This document shows, in pieces, positions 10,755-20,292 of a stretch of DNA of 61,399 nt. The notes beneath the pieces are model-generated. The model was not told the origin of the DNA, ran no database searches, and was given only the letters and a program-made list of their open reading frames with translations. The translations under genes and the position numbers were made by a program. Position 1 is the stretch's first letter. Each line of letters starts with the position of its first letter. Origin of the DNA: Nitrosomonas marina (GTDB lineage: Bacteria; Pseudomonadota; Gammaproteobacteria; Burkholderiales; Nitrosomonadaceae); contig NZ_FOIA01000021.1 of assembly GCF_900111605.1 (NCBI RefSeq), positions 1-61,399 of the forward strand, read 5' to 3'.

Positions 10755-11717
10755 ATGTCTGATAACAAACTGAAAATTCGCATACACATCCAGCAGCCCA
10801 AAGCTTCACAACAATCGGACGAAATTGAATCATTTGAAGCAACCGCTCCGGATATTGATGCGCAGTCCATTCTGGACAAACCGCCGCTCGATTGGAATAA
10901 AATCGCTTTGGCGGTCGTATTGTTCATGATAGTAGTTGCAGTTATCGGTTATCTGGCTTACCTGATGTTCAAACAGGACATCACCGATACGCAACCAGAC
11001 AATACAGATTCAGAAGCAGTTCATTTCAGTGACCCGTCAGCTTTATATAACAATTTTTCGAGCAACATTGCAGATACGTCACCTGAGAACCTATCCGGCA
11101 CAACAGTATTGGAAAATACAGCAGCAAACGAAGAAACAAAAACAAATAAAAAAGATTTACCCGATTTATCCGATCAACTTGTAGCGGCTGACGACAGCAT
11201 TCGTACTGAATCTGGTACAGACTTGACTATTATACCCGGCTCCAAACCGGGTCACGACAAAAAAACGGCCTCACTCAGACCGAACCCAAAACCTGATTAT
11301 GCGCTGGCAGACCGCCAGCAGCCACAGATACAACACGATTCCAGCACACTAGGCTCGGCATCTTTACTGGACACAATCGACCACGATCAGATTATCCGGG
11401 CCCAATTGACACGAGCTGTCAACAAACGTGAACCTGTCGACGAAATCGATAAAATCCAGCTTGAACAAAATATTCCCCGGAATATTTATTTTTTTGTAGA
11501 GTTGCACGATCTGGCAGGGCAGCAGGTTACCGTCAACTGGTATTTTAATGAGCAACATATGGCGGAAACGACGCTTGATGTAAACGGCCAGAATTGGCGA
11601 ACCTATGCCAACAAGCTACTGAATAAAAAAAGTATTGGAGCCTGGCGAGTCACGTTGACTGACGAAGCTGGCGAGCAACTTGTGGAAAGGCACTTTATTG
11701 TTAGTAACAGCATGTAA
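10755..11717 (+). CDS. DUF2914 domain membrane protein
   Basis: A 320-residue protein with a cytoplasmic, polar N-terminus (1-49), one transmembrane helix (about 50-72), a long low-complexity Asp/Ser/Thr-rich linker (about 75-205) and a C-terminal DUF2914 domain (about 220-320). That domain shows the usual run of RAQLTRAV, FVELHDLAGQQVTVNWYF and WRTYANKLL. The topology places the DUF2914 domain in the periplasm. The biochemical role of the family is unknown. A Nudix gene follows 15 bases downstream on the same strand and may be co-transcribed. Confidence 0.72.
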   Translation: MSDNKLKIRIHIQQPKASQQSDEIESFEATAPDIDAQSILDKPPLDWNKIALAVVLFMIVVAVIGYLAYLMFKQDITDTQPDNTDSEAVHFSDPSALYNNFSSNIADTSPENLSGTTVLENTAANEETKTNKKDLPDLSDQLVAADDSIRTESGTDLTIIPGSKPGHDKKTASLRPNPKPDYALADRQQPQIQHDSSTLGSASLLDTIDHDQIIRAQLTRAVNKREPVDEIDKIQLEQNIPRNIYFFVELHDLAGQQVTVNWYFNEQHMAETTLDVNGQNWRTYANKLLNKKSIGAWRVTLTDEAGEQLVERHFIVSNSM

Positions 11718-11732
11718 ATCCATGGATTTTTT

Positions 11733-12305
11733 ATGAATTTTTGTAGCAGTTGTAGCGCGGTTGTTGAATTCCGAATACCGGAAGGAGATACACTTCCCAG
11801 ATATATCTGTACCCAATGCCACGAAATTCACTATCAGAACCCCAAAGTTGTTGTAGGCTGCATACCCGAATGGGAAGATAAGATCCTACTTTGCCGCCGA
11901 GCTATCGAGCCACGCTGTGGCTGGTGGACGCTGCCGGCAGGATTTATGGAAAATAACGAAACTCTTGCCGAAGCGGCGGCTCGGGAAACACTGGAAGAAG
12001 CCAATGCCCGTGTAGAAATCGGCGATCTTTACGCAATCTACAGCTTGCCGCATATCAGTCAGGTTTATGTATTGTTTCGTGCACGCCTGATTGACCTGGA
12101 TTACAGTCCAGGCATAGAAAGCAGCGAAGTCAAATTGTTGTCAGAATCGGAAATACCCTGGGATGAAATGGCATTCCGGGTTATTCATGATCCGTTAAAA
12201 CGCTATATGCGCGAACGCAAACTGGGGGAACCGGCTTTCCACACCGGCATTATTGAACGCTCCCCAAAGAAAATCGTAAGCAACGCACGACCAGATTGCT
12301 GTTAG
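11733..12305 (+). CDS. Nudix hydrolase with zinc ribbon
   Basis: A 190-residue Nudix pyrophosphohydrolase. A zinc ribbon (C4, C7, C26 and C29) precedes the catalytic domain, as in NADH pyrophosphatase-like members. The Nudix box runs from G70 to A92 and keeps all key residues (GFMENNE, then RETLEEA with R84, E85, E88 and E89). The substrate, a nucleoside diphosphate linked to another moiety, cannot be read directly; ADP-ribose or dinucleotides are typical. The stop overlaps the convergent PEP-CTERM gene by four bases. Confidence 0.85.
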   Translation: MNFCSSCSAVVEFRIPEGDTLPRYICTQCHEIHYQNPKVVVGCIPEWEDKILLCRRAIEPRCGWWTLPAGFMENNETLAEAAARETLEEANARVEIGDLYAIYSLPHISQVYVLFRARLIDLDYSPGIESSEVKLLSESEIPWDEMAFRVIHDPLKRYMRERKLGEPAFHTGIIERSPKKIVSNARPDCC

Positions 12306-13012
12306 CAGATATTTCTCCTTCTGCTCACCCACAGGCCGAGCCCCGATGCAACGAACAACGCCAGTATGCCTGGCTGGGGAATCTGATTGGGTATATCGCC
12401 ATTAATGCGGCTGATTTTGATATATTCAGCGTTTGAATCATGTTTCGGAGCTAAAATCAGATAATTTCCATCGAACCTTCCTGGTCTCAATAAGCGCTGC
12501 GTGTCAACAGGTACATTGCTGAAATTATTTTTGATAAATCCAAGACCTGCCAAATCGGAGAATCTGACTCCCGTGAAATCATAACCTGAAATACGTGACC
12601 CGACCCATGCGCTGATATCTGAATCATTTCGGCGCCAGCCGATCTCAAATCCGGTAAAGGCATTACCGGGATAATTACTTTCAAATATTATTAATTCTCT
12701 CCTGCCACTGTCATCAAGTGCATGATTCGGACTCAGGATTTCATTGATCTGATCGGGGTTCCGAACACCTAGACCGCTGCCCCACGAAATCAGCGTGGCT
12801 TTTTCAAAAACGTCCGAACGGCTGTTTCTGGCTGTAGAATAAGCGCGTGCCGTAAGCGTATAACCGCTTTCAGTAAAAATACAACTGTTGCCTACTCCGC
12901 TGGTGCATGCTGCTGAGTCCGAATCTGTATTCCAGCTAACCGGGCTGGCCGAAGCTGATGCAAACATTAACAGGCCCATAATAAGAAACCCGGTATCTAT
13001 TCGATTGATCAT
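12302..13012 (-). CDS. PEP-CTERM (exosortase-dependent) surface protein
   Basis: A 236-residue exported protein. A Sec signal peptide (about 1-22) leads into a secreted domain with a single cysteine pair near the N-terminus (ACTSGVGNSCIF). The C-terminus is a sorting signal: IPQP near residue 211, a hydrophobic helix (ILALFVASGLGLWV) and the basic tail SRRR. This is the PEP-CTERM architecture cleaved by exosortases, with Q in place of the usual E. The secreted domain resembles a recurrent family of exosortase targets sometimes called XDP1; that assignment is from memory. No exosortase gene is in the window. Confidence 0.75.
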   Translation of the reverse strand: MINRIDTGFLIMGLLMFASASASPVSWNTDSDSAACTSGVGNSCIFTESGYTLTARAYSTARNSRSDVFEKATLISWGSGLGVRNPDQINEILSPNHALDDSGRRELIIFESNYPGNAFTGFEIGWRRNDSDISAWVGSRISGYDFTGVRFSDLAGLGFIKNNFSNVPVDTQRLLRPGRFDGNYLILAPKHDSNAEYIKISRINGDIPNQIPQPGILALFVASGLGLWVSRRRNIC

Positions 13013-13196
13013 TCGCTGCTTTCTTTGATTTTTCCAGGTTGCAGAGTACTAAAATCTCAGAATCTGTCATAAACAGATTAAAGCAGTATTTATCCCACTA
13101 ATAGAAAAAATCATTTGAAACAAAGAGAAATTATTCTTTATGTGCATGTAAAGTTTCAAAGAGTCCAATTGCAGCAAAATCAACCGGAATAACCAA

Positions 13197-13526
13197 TCAA
13201 TGGCCGGCTGTTCTGGAAAAAACATGAATCACCACGACGCCACACACAATTAGAGTCATACCGATAATCGCAGGCATATCGGGTATTTGTTTGAATACTG
13301 CTGCAGCAACCAGCGCTACCAGAACAATGCCGACACCCGCCCAGATCGCATACGCAACACCAATGGAAATCGTTCTGAGAGCAAGCGTTAGGCAATAAAA
13401 GGCCACGCCATAACCGACGACAACAATCAAGCTCGGCACCAATCGCGTAAACTCAACCGAAGCCTTCAAGGCGTTTGTTGCGATCACTTCGGCGACGATC
13501 GCAATTGCAAGATACCAGTAACCCAT
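13197..13526 (-). CDS. Small multidrug resistance (SMR) efflux protein
   Basis: A 109-residue protein with four transmembrane helices, of the EmrE/SugE/Gdx family. The essential membrane glutamate is E14 in AEVIATNALKAS, and the YAIWAGVGIV and PAIIGMTLIVCGVVVIH segments match the drug-exporting (EmrE/QacE) branch better than the guanidinium branch. It would form an antiparallel dimer exchanging cationic compounds for protons. The start is supported by AGGGAC a few bases upstream. No local regulator is seen. Confidence 0.9.
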   Translation of the reverse strand: MGYWYLAIAIVAEVIATNALKASVEFTRLVPSLIVVVGYGVAFYCLTLALRTISIGVAYAIWAGVGIVLVALVAAAVFKQIPDMPAIIGMTLIVCGVVVIHVFSRTAGH

Positions 13527-13688
13527 TTTAGTCCCTGTTAATTTTTTGAGGTTAATATTTGTATTGGCAACACGATACGTTAGATACAGGTCTATTAGAG
13601 TATCTGTGAAGTAGCTTCAATACTACTATGTCGTTAAGCTATAACGTCCTGGAACATCAGGCAAACCATTTTTTCAATCTCATTTATA

Positions 13689-14546
13689 TCACACGAAACG
13701 CATCGACAAATCCACAGCTTGAATGCTTTTGGTCAGCCCACCAATTGAAATTCTGTCAACACCTGTCTCGGCGATACGCCGAACGTTGTGCAAGCCAACA
13801 TTGCCGGAAGCTTCCAGCAGCACCGTTTGATCGGAACTTCGGCTGTGATTGCGGCTGACCTCTACAGCTTCTTTCAGTTGAGCAACAGTGAAATTATCCA
13901 GCAGAACCATGGTGGCACCGGCGTTCAGTGCGGCTTGCAACTGCCCCAGGGACTCGACTTCAATCTGAACAAATACACCGTCTACAGCAATCGAGCGGGC
14001 CTGTTCCAGCGCGTGCGAAATACCGCCTGCAGCGGCAATATGATTCTCCTTGATAAGGATACCGTCATACAGACCGGTACGGTGATTGACGCCACCACCG
14101 CAAGTAACGGCATATTTCTGTGCCAGCCGCAAACCGGGCAGCGTCTTGCGCGTATCGACGATGATCGTATTTGTACCGGCAATTGCATCGACGTAACGTC
14201 TGGTCTGTGTAGCCACGGCCGACAGCATCTGCAAAAAATTCAGTGCTGTGCGTTCTGCTGACAATAATGCGCGGGAATTGCCGGCAATTTCACATAGTTT
14301 CTGCTGTGCTGCTATGGCATCACCGTCCTCTGCAAACCACCGTATACGAACGTCCGATGTCAACCTGTTGAAACAAAGGTCAAACCATTGCGTACCGCAC
14401 AACACGGCCGGTTCCCTGCTCACTACAACAGCAGCAGACTGCTGGTGTTCGGAAACCAGCTGCGCTGACAAGTCCCCTGCTCCGATATCTTCAGTCAGTG
14501 CACGGGTAACATTGTTTGTTACTTCTTCGATCAAATTGTACGGCAT
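13689..14546 (-). CDS. nadC: Nicotinate-nucleotide pyrophosphorylase (carboxylating)
   Basis: A 285-residue quinolinate phosphoribosyltransferase making nicotinate mononucleotide from quinolinate and PRPP in de novo NAD synthesis. The substrate-binding core around DTRKTLPGLRLAQKYAV (131-147), GGGVNHRTGLYD (150-161) and ILIKENHI (163-170) is intact, and the C-terminal DRISIGGLTKS phosphate loop is present. Length is normal. It stands alone here, without nadA or nadB. Confidence 0.95.
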   Translation of the reverse strand: MPYNLIEEVTNNVTRALTEDIGAGDLSAQLVSEHQQSAAVVVSREPAVLCGTQWFDLCFNRLTSDVRIRWFAEDGDAIAAQQKLCEIAGNSRALLSAERTALNFLQMLSAVATQTRRYVDAIAGTNTIIVDTRKTLPGLRLAQKYAVTCGGGVNHRTGLYDGILIKENHIAAAGGISHALEQARSIAVDGVFVQIEVESLGQLQAALNAGATMVLLDNFTVAQLKEAVEVSRNHSRSSDQTVLLEASGNVGLHNVRRIAETGVDRISIGGLTKSIQAVDLSMRFV

Positions 14547-14699
14547 TCCTGCGATTTGTTTATACGTTGGTTAAAACCGTAGTATACCGATTTTCATCAG
14601 CACGATTGCAAACTCAGCGTTGCCGAACAATATGCATCATCTACATGAAAAACTCTGTTTAAACAGATAAGATATAACCATTGAGTAACAGGAGAATTT

Positions 14700-16175
14700 A
14701 TGTCAAACGCGATGGATCTGCTCACTTATATCTTTTCAACGATGTTCGGTCTTGTCGTGATCGGTCTGATCGTATTCTGGTTCATTCAAGACATTACCCA
14801 GAAAAAACACTCTATACTGCGCAACTACCCGATTATCGGGCGGTTACGCTTTTTCTTTGAAGAGCAGGGAAAATATTTTCGGCAATATTTTTTTTCCAAC
14901 GACAGGGAGGAAATGCCCTTTAACCGGGCTACCCGCAACTGGGTATACCGTCATTCCAAAGACAAAGGAGGCCTGATCGGCTTTGGTTCAACCATTGATC
15001 TGCGGGACCCGGGAGCGATCATTTTTGTCAATGCCGCTTTCCCGATTCTTGAAGAAAACCAGTTACCAACTCCGCCATTGCTGATCGGTGAAGGATATGC
15101 CAAACATCCGTTCGTAGCCAAGTCCATTATCAACATCAGCGGCATGAGTTACGGTGCAATTTCCAAACCTGCTGTACGCGCACTGTCTCTGGGTGCTGTT
15201 CAGGCCGGATGCTGGCTTAACACCGGCGAAGGCGGTCTCGCACCATATCACCTTGAAGGTAAATGTGACGTAATCATGCAGATAGGCACCGCCAAATACG
15301 GTATTCGCGATGAACACGGTAATTTTTCAGCGCAACGCGCCGAGGAACTGGGTGAACTTGTCAAAGCATTCGAGATCAAGCTTTCTCAAGGCGCAAAACC
15401 TGGCAAAGGCGGGTTGCTTCCCGGCGGTAAAATCACGGAAGAAATCTCAATTATAAGAGGTATACCCGCATTCAGGGACTCAATCAGCCCAAACCGGCAC
15501 AAGGACATTAACAATATTGACGAACTACTCGAAAAAATCAATTATATACGGGAAGTTACAGGTCGTCCCGTCGGCATAAAAACCGCCATTGGGGGCTGGC
15601 ATTTTATTAATGAACTGTGCGACTGTATTGTCCGCAAAGGCCTGCACTATGCGCCCGACTTTATCACCATCGACGGCGGGGAAGGCGGCAGCGGTGCTGC
15701 GCCGCAGACACTCATGGACAGCGTTAGCCTTCCCATTATGGAAGCACTGCCACGCGTCGTCGATTCATTAATCGAATCCCGGCTAAAAGACCGTATACGC
15801 GTTGTTGCAGCAGGAAAGCTCGTCACTTCAACTCAAGGTGCCTGGGCGCTGTGCGCTGGTGCAGATTTCGTCAATACCGCACGTGGATTTATGTTCTCAC
15901 TCGGTTGTATTCAGGCAATGCGCTGTCACAAGAACACCTGCCCGACTGGCGTCACGACGCACAACCCGCGACTGCAAAGCGGTCTGGTCGTTGAAGAAAA
16001 ATGTGTCCGCGTTGCCAATTACGCCAGAAATTACAATAAAGAAGTCGCTATGATTGCTCACTCTTGCGGTCTGCGACACGCGCGTGAATTCAGACGGGAG
16101 CATGTTCGCATCGTGGAAACGGCCGGCAAGAGCATTGCCATGAATATGCTGTACCCCTATCCTGAAATAGAATAA
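14700..16175 (+). CDS. FMN-binding glutamate synthase family protein
   Basis: A 491-residue protein with an N-terminal transmembrane helix (about 9-29) and a glutamate synthase central/FMN barrel domain. The FMN and substrate segments TIDGGEGGSGAAP and VAAGKLVTSTQGAWALCAGAD are clear, and three cysteines in a Cx5C/Cx4C arrangement (GCIQAMRCHKNTC) could hold a 3Fe-4S cluster, as in GltB. There is no glutaminase domain, so it is not a complete GltB; these stand-alone proteins have poorly defined function. AGGAGA eight bases before the ATG supports the start. Confidence 0.85.
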   Translation: MSNAMDLLTYIFSTMFGLVVIGLIVFWFIQDITQKKHSILRNYPIIGRLRFFFEEQGKYFRQYFFSNDREEMPFNRATRNWVYRHSKDKGGLIGFGSTIDLRDPGAIIFVNAAFPILEENQLPTPPLLIGEGYAKHPFVAKSIINISGMSYGAISKPAVRALSLGAVQAGCWLNTGEGGLAPYHLEGKCDVIMQIGTAKYGIRDEHGNFSAQRAEELGELVKAFEIKLSQGAKPGKGGLLPGGKITEEISIIRGIPAFRDSISPNRHKDINNIDELLEKINYIREVTGRPVGIKTAIGGWHFINELCDCIVRKGLHYAPDFITIDGGEGGSGAAPQTLMDSVSLPIMEALPRVVDSLIESRLKDRIRVVAAGKLVTSTQGAWALCAGADFVNTARGFMFSLGCIQAMRCHKNTCPTGVTTHNPRLQSGLVVEEKCVRVANYARNYNKEVAMIAHSCGLRHAREFRREHVRIVETAGKSIAMNMLYPYPEIE

Positions 16176-16250
16176 AAATATACGAATATTGAAAATAATA
16201 TTTCTTTGCTCATTTGCAAAGATGCCGGACATAACATAACCAAATTTCAA

Positions 16251-17006
16251 TTAATGCCGTAATTTATAACCGCTTCTGAGCATTTGTATCGCCAGCAGGG
16301 AAATGGCTGCAAAACACGCAATGACGATACAAAGACTTAAATATGGAGAAAAATCCGAAGCGCCAAAAAATCCGTACCGAAACCCATCTATCATATAAAA
16401 AAAGGGATTGAGGTGTGACAAGAACTGCCAGACAGGCGGCAGCGAGTGAATTGAATAAAACACCCCGGAAAGAAAAGTCAATGGAATAATGATAAAATTT
16501 TGAAAAGCAGCCAACTGGTCGAACTTGTCCGCCCAGATTCCGGCGATAACACCAAGTGCCCCAAGCAATCCACTGCCCAGTATTGCAAAAACCCCTATCC
16601 ACAGTGGCCAGTACATGGGCGTATTAAAAAACAATGCGGTTACCAGAAACACCCCCGCCCCTACCAATAACCCACGTACAACCGAAGCCAGTATATAAGC
16701 AAAGAAAATGTCGCGATAAGTTAATGGCGACAGTAACACAAAAACAATATTGCCGCTGATTTTGGACTGGATCATACTTGACGATGCATTGGCAAACGCA
16801 TTCTGCATTACTGCCATCATCACCAGGCCCGGTATCAAAAAGACCGTGTATGAAACACCCTGATACACTTCAACATGCGCTTCCAGCACGTGAAGGAAAA
16901 TCAACAGATACAGCAGCGTCGACACAATGGGTGCCAGTATGGTCTGAAACCCCACCTTCCAGAATCTAAGCAACTCTTTGTATAATAATGTAAAAAATCC
17001 TGTCAT
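16251..17006 (-). CDS. ABC-2 type exporter permease (YadH-like)
   Basis: A 251-residue integral membrane subunit with about six hydrophobic segments, of the ABC-2 family. Segments such as LIPGLVMMAVMQNAFANASSS and a late FYMIDGFRYG resemble YadH-type permeases. It overlaps the preceding ATPase gene by four bases, so the two form an exporter pair. In many proteobacteria a similar pair follows the mla operon, as here. The substrate is unknown; the context suggests an envelope lipid or glycan. Confidence 0.85.
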   Translation of the reverse strand: MTGFFTLLYKELLRFWKVGFQTILAPIVSTLLYLLIFLHVLEAHVEVYQGVSYTVFLIPGLVMMAVMQNAFANASSSMIQSKISGNIVFVLLSPLTYRDIFFAYILASVVRGLLVGAGVFLVTALFFNTPMYWPLWIGVFAILGSGLLGALGVIAGIWADKFDQLAAFQNFIIIPLTFLSGVFYSIHSLPPVWQFLSHLNPFFYMIDGFRYGFFGASDFSPYLSLCIVIACFAAISLLAIQMLRSGYKLRH

Positions 17007-17920
17007 TGAGTTTGCGTCAATGGATTGTTCATTAAACTGACAAACACGTCTTCCAGATCAGGTTGCAGCAACTGCATTTCCAGTATCTGGATATCAGACA
17101 GCCTCAACTGGGCAAGTACCGGTTCAATCTGCGTATAATTATCCAGTTTCAATTCAATGTATCCATTCCGATAACCAGTCTGTATTTCCTGCAGCATCGA
17201 AGGCAATGTGTCCGGCAACAGTCTCAAACGCAAGGTATAACCTACAGACATCGTACTGATGAAGTTTTGCATGCTGTTCAAAGCAATGACCTTACCCTGT
17301 TTCAACATGGCAATCCGGTTACATAATGCCTCTGCCTCTTCAAGATAATGTGTTGTCAGAACAATGGTATGTCCTGCAACATTAAGCTCACGAATAAAAT
17401 CCCAGAGTGACTGGCGCAATTCGACATCCACACCAGCAGTCGGCTCGTCCAGAATGATGACCGGCGGTTTGTGCACCAGCGCCTGCGCTACCATGACTCG
17501 TCTCTTCATGCCGCCGGAAAGCGCACGCATATTGGTATCCGCTTTATCAGCAAGACCTAGCCGGGCAATAATCTCATCGATCCACGCACCATTATCTGAA
17601 ATACCATAATAACCCGACTGAATTTTCAGTGTTTCGCGTACGGTAAAAAAAGGATCGAACACAAGCTCCTGCGGTACTATTCCCAATCTCATGCGGGCTT
17701 GCCGATATTGCTTGGTCACATGATTACCCATCACATGAATCGAGCCACTATCTGCAACGGACAGTCCGGCTATGGTATGAATCAAAGTAGTTTTACCGGC
17801 ACCATTGGGCCCAAGTAAAGCAAAAAATTCACCTGCCTGAATTTCCAAATGCACGTGATCAAGCGCACAAAACGCACCAAAATACTTACATACGTTTTGT
17901 ACGACTATCGCTGCAGTCAT
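17003..17920 (-). CDS. ABC exporter ATP-binding protein (YadG-like)
   Basis: A 305-residue ABC ATPase with Walker A GPNGAGKTT (37-45), the signature LSGGMKRR (134-141) and Walker B VIILDEPTAGVD (154-165). The C-terminal extension (about 220-305) is typical of the exporter-type family with ABC-2 permeases. It lies 73 bases after mlaB and overlaps the permease gene by four bases. It is separate from MlaF and should serve a different transporter even though it may share the transcript. Confidence 0.88.
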   Translation of the reverse strand: MTAAIVVQNVCKYFGAFCALDHVHLEIQAGEFFALLGPNGAGKTTLIHTIAGLSVADSGSIHVMGNHVTKQYRQARMRLGIVPQELVFDPFFTVRETLKIQSGYYGISDNGAWIDEIIARLGLADKADTNMRALSGGMKRRVMVAQALVHKPPVIILDEPTAGVDVELRQSLWDFIRELNVAGHTIVLTTHYLEEAEALCNRIAMLKQGKVIALNSMQNFISTMSVGYTLRLRLLPDTLPSMLQEIQTGYRNGYIELKLDNYTQIEPVLAQLRLSDIQILEMQLLQPDLEDVFVSLMNNPLTQTQ

Positions 17921-17993
17921 TGATTTGATCTTTCGGCTGAATCGTTATGTAAATACTAAATCGAAAATCTGAATCTAGAAGAAATGCCGGTTA

Positions 17994-18296
17994 CTATCTA
18001 CCGGCGCCCGGTGTAACAATATCGGTCACATCATACAGTTGCACCAGGCTCTCAAGACTTGCTGGCATATGCGTTACTTCGAGTTCGCAGCCTTTGTTAT
18101 TTGCTGCCCGAAACCACTCAAACAGCATACTGATCGCAGTTGAATCCACTTCAGAAATCTGATGCAAATCAATCTGAAGATGACTCCCGGCATCATTATC
18201 TTCAATGTATGCGACACCTTGCCGCATCAATTCAACGACATTGCGAATGGTGACGGCACCTTTGACTACAATTGTATTGCCTTCACGATATACCAT
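17994..18296 (-). CDS. mlaB: STAS-domain protein MlaB
   Basis: A 100-residue cytoplasmic STAS-domain protein. In the Mla system MlaB binds MlaF and supports assembly and ATPase activity of the MlaFEDB inner-membrane complex. The fold-defining region around QIDLHQISEVDSTAISMLFEW includes the conserved D-S-T at the helix start. Position after mlaC and the order F-E-D-C-B support the assignment. Confidence 0.85.
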   Translation of the reverse strand: MVYREGNTIVVKGAVTIRNVVELMRQGVAYIEDNDAGSHLQIDLHQISEVDSTAISMLFEWFRAANNKGCELEVTHMPASLESLVQLYDVTDIVTPGAGR

Positions 18297-18339
18297 TACA
18301 AAATGGCTTTCTTCGACTAAATTAATCAGTCATCGGTTA

Positions 18340-18951
18340 TTATTTGCCTTCCAGCGATCGATTCTTGTCGGACAAGGCTTTGATCAGTCCATCAATTCCA
18401 CCTTTACGAATCTGACTGTTAAACGACCCTCGGTAGTTGGTGACCAAACTGACGCCTGCAACTGTCACATCATAGACTTTCCAGCCGTCTGACCCTTTTT
18501 CCATGCTGTAATCGATCGGAACAGGCTGCTTGCCGCCGCCCTGGTGGACGATTGTTCTGACCGTGGCATCGGCCTTATTGCCCAGATCCCTGATAGGATT
18601 GACTTTTACCGTTTCGTCGCGATAGGTCGTCAATGCATTGGAATAGGTTCTGACCAGCAACGTTTTGAATTCCTCCACCAACACATTTTTCTGTTCTGGC
18701 GCTGCAGATGACCAGTGTTTACCCATCGCCAGGCTTGTCATGCGCATGAAATTAAAATGCGGCAGGATTTTATTTTCAATCAAATCCAGCATTCTCTCCT
18801 TGTCTTCACCAATTTTATCGTCTTTACCGATAATATCGAGAACTTCTTGAACGGTCTTATCAACAAGCCGGTCCGGTTCCATCATTGACCACGCTGGGAA
18901 CACGAACAGATATGAAAGCAAAAATATCATTACGCCAAGCAGTTTTTTCAT
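18340..18951 (-). CDS. mlaC: Periplasmic phospholipid-binding protein MlaC
   Basis: A 203-residue MlaC/Tgt2 family protein. The N-terminal signal peptide (about 1-22) directs it to the periplasm, where it shuttles phospholipids between the outer membrane and the MlaFEDB complex. The segments VEEFKTLLVRTYSNAL and DGWKVYDVTVAGVSLVTNYR match the family. It lies between mlaD and mlaB with normal length. Confidence 0.92.
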   Translation of the reverse strand: MKKLLGVMIFLLSYLFVFPAWSMMEPDRLVDKTVQEVLDIIGKDDKIGEDKERMLDLIENKILPHFNFMRMTSLAMGKHWSSAAPEQKNVLVEEFKTLLVRTYSNALTTYRDETVKVNPIRDLGNKADATVRTIVHQGGGKQPVPIDYSMEKGSDGWKVYDVTVAGVSLVTNYRGSFNSQIRKGGIDGLIKALSDKNRSLEGK

Positions 18952-19025
18952 TGTTCCCTCACAAATTGATTCAATATTCGATTAATCATACAAAACTCAT
19001 GTAACAAAAATTCTATACTATCTGT

Positions 19026-19493
19026 TTAAAATGCATCATCTTCAGAAGCCTTATCAAACAAAAAACGTCCGATCATTTCCTCGAGGACCATGGCTGAATT
19101 TGTTTTCATGATTGTATCACCTTCCTTGAGCATCGCTTCATCACCACCCGCATCCAGCCCGATATACTGTTCACCCAGCAAACCGGATGTCAGAATACTT
19201 GCAAATGTATCCTTGGGAAACTGATAACGCTGCTCGATATTCATTGTTACAATTGCATCGTATGTTTTCGTGCTGAACCGAATATCTGCGACACGCCCAA
19301 CCACAACACCGGAGCTTTTAACGGGGGCCCTGATCTTCAATCCCCCGATATTTTCAAAATTTCCTTTAATAACGTAAGTGCCCGATCCGTTATAGGTATC
19401 CAGATTTCCCACTTTAAGGCTCAAAATCATGAGTGCACCAATTCCGGCCAAAACAAACAGCCCAACCCATAAATCCAGCGTTGCTCGTTGCAT
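19026..19493 (-). CDS. mlaD: MCE-domain lipid transport protein MlaD
   Basis: A 155-residue inner-membrane anchored MCE protein. One N-terminal helix (about 7-25) precedes the MCE domain (about 38-120), with GLKIRAPVKSSGVVVGRV and the late SGLLGEQYIGLDAG segment. MlaD forms a hexameric ring on the permease MlaE that conducts phospholipid to or from MlaC. The gene starts four bases after the mlaE stop. Confidence 0.92.
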   Translation of the reverse strand: MQRATLDLWVGLFVLAGIGALMILSLKVGNLDTYNGSGTYVIKGNFENIGGLKIRAPVKSSGVVVGRVADIRFSTKTYDAIVTMNIEQRYQFPKDTFASILTSGLLGEQYIGLDAGGDEAMLKEGDTIMKTNSAMVLEEMIGRFLFDKASEDDAF

Positions 19494-19497
19494 TTAC

Positions 19498-20292
19498 TTA
19501 CAGTCCTCTAAACATGAAAGCTGTCAATATAAAATCAAGCCCCAGTATGGCCAGTGATGAAGTCACAACTGTACGCGTTGTCGCGCCTGAAACACCTTCG
19601 GCCGTAGGAGGGGAATCATAACCTTCAAACACCGCAATCGCCGTTACCGCGACGCCAAAAAAACAGCTTTTAATAAATCCATTCAAGATATCGATGCGAA
19701 AATCAACGTTACTCTGCATTTGTGACCAGAACGAGCCCGCATCAACGCCGATAAACACAACTGCAACCAGATACCCGCCAAATACACCCATAACCGAAAA
19801 TATGGCTGCCAGCAGTGGCATGGATATCACACCCGCCCAGAAACGCGGTGCTACAACCCTGGCGACAGGATCGACTGCCATCATGCCCATTGCGGACAGC
19901 TGTTCAGTCGCTTTCATCAAGCCGATCTCGGCAGTGATTGCCGAACCGGCTCTACTGGCAAACAGCAATGCAGCCACCACCGGCCCAAGCTCGCGTACCA
20001 GTGATAATGCCACCAACGTGCCGACTGCCGATTCCGAACCATACTTCTGTAGCGTCTCATATCCCTGCAGACCAAGTACCATACCCACGAATAGGCCGGA
20101 AACAACAATAATGATCAGCGACAGAACACCGACGTAATATAATTCCCGCACTACCAGATTGAAGCGCTGCAAACTGGTACCCGATTTTAACAACACCAGC
20201 AGAAAAAAAAGTGTGGCATGTCCGAGTCTGCGGATACCTTCTATGGTACGGTGGCCGATCTTTTGAATGCCAGCAATGATACGTTTAGGCAA
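19498..20292 (-). CDS. mlaE: Phospholipid transport permease MlaE
   Basis: A 264-residue integral membrane permease of the MlaE family, with about five membrane helices and the conserved ELGPVVAALLFASRAGSAIT and EQLSAMGMMAVDP regions. It is the membrane core of MlaFEDB, which maintains outer-membrane lipid asymmetry. Its start overlaps the end of mlaF by eight bases, indicating coupled translation. Confidence 0.94.
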   Translation of the reverse strand: MPKRIIAGIQKIGHRTIEGIRRLGHATLFFLLVLLKSGTSLQRFNLVVRELYYVGVLSLIIIVVSGLFVGMVLGLQGYETLQKYGSESAVGTLVALSLVRELGPVVAALLFASRAGSAITAEIGLMKATEQLSAMGMMAVDPVARVVAPRFWAGVISMPLLAAIFSVMGVFGGYLVAVVFIGVDAGSFWSQMQSNVDFRIDILNGFIKSCFFGVAVTAIAVFEGYDSPPTAEGVSGATTRTVVTSSLAILGLDFILTAFMFRGL

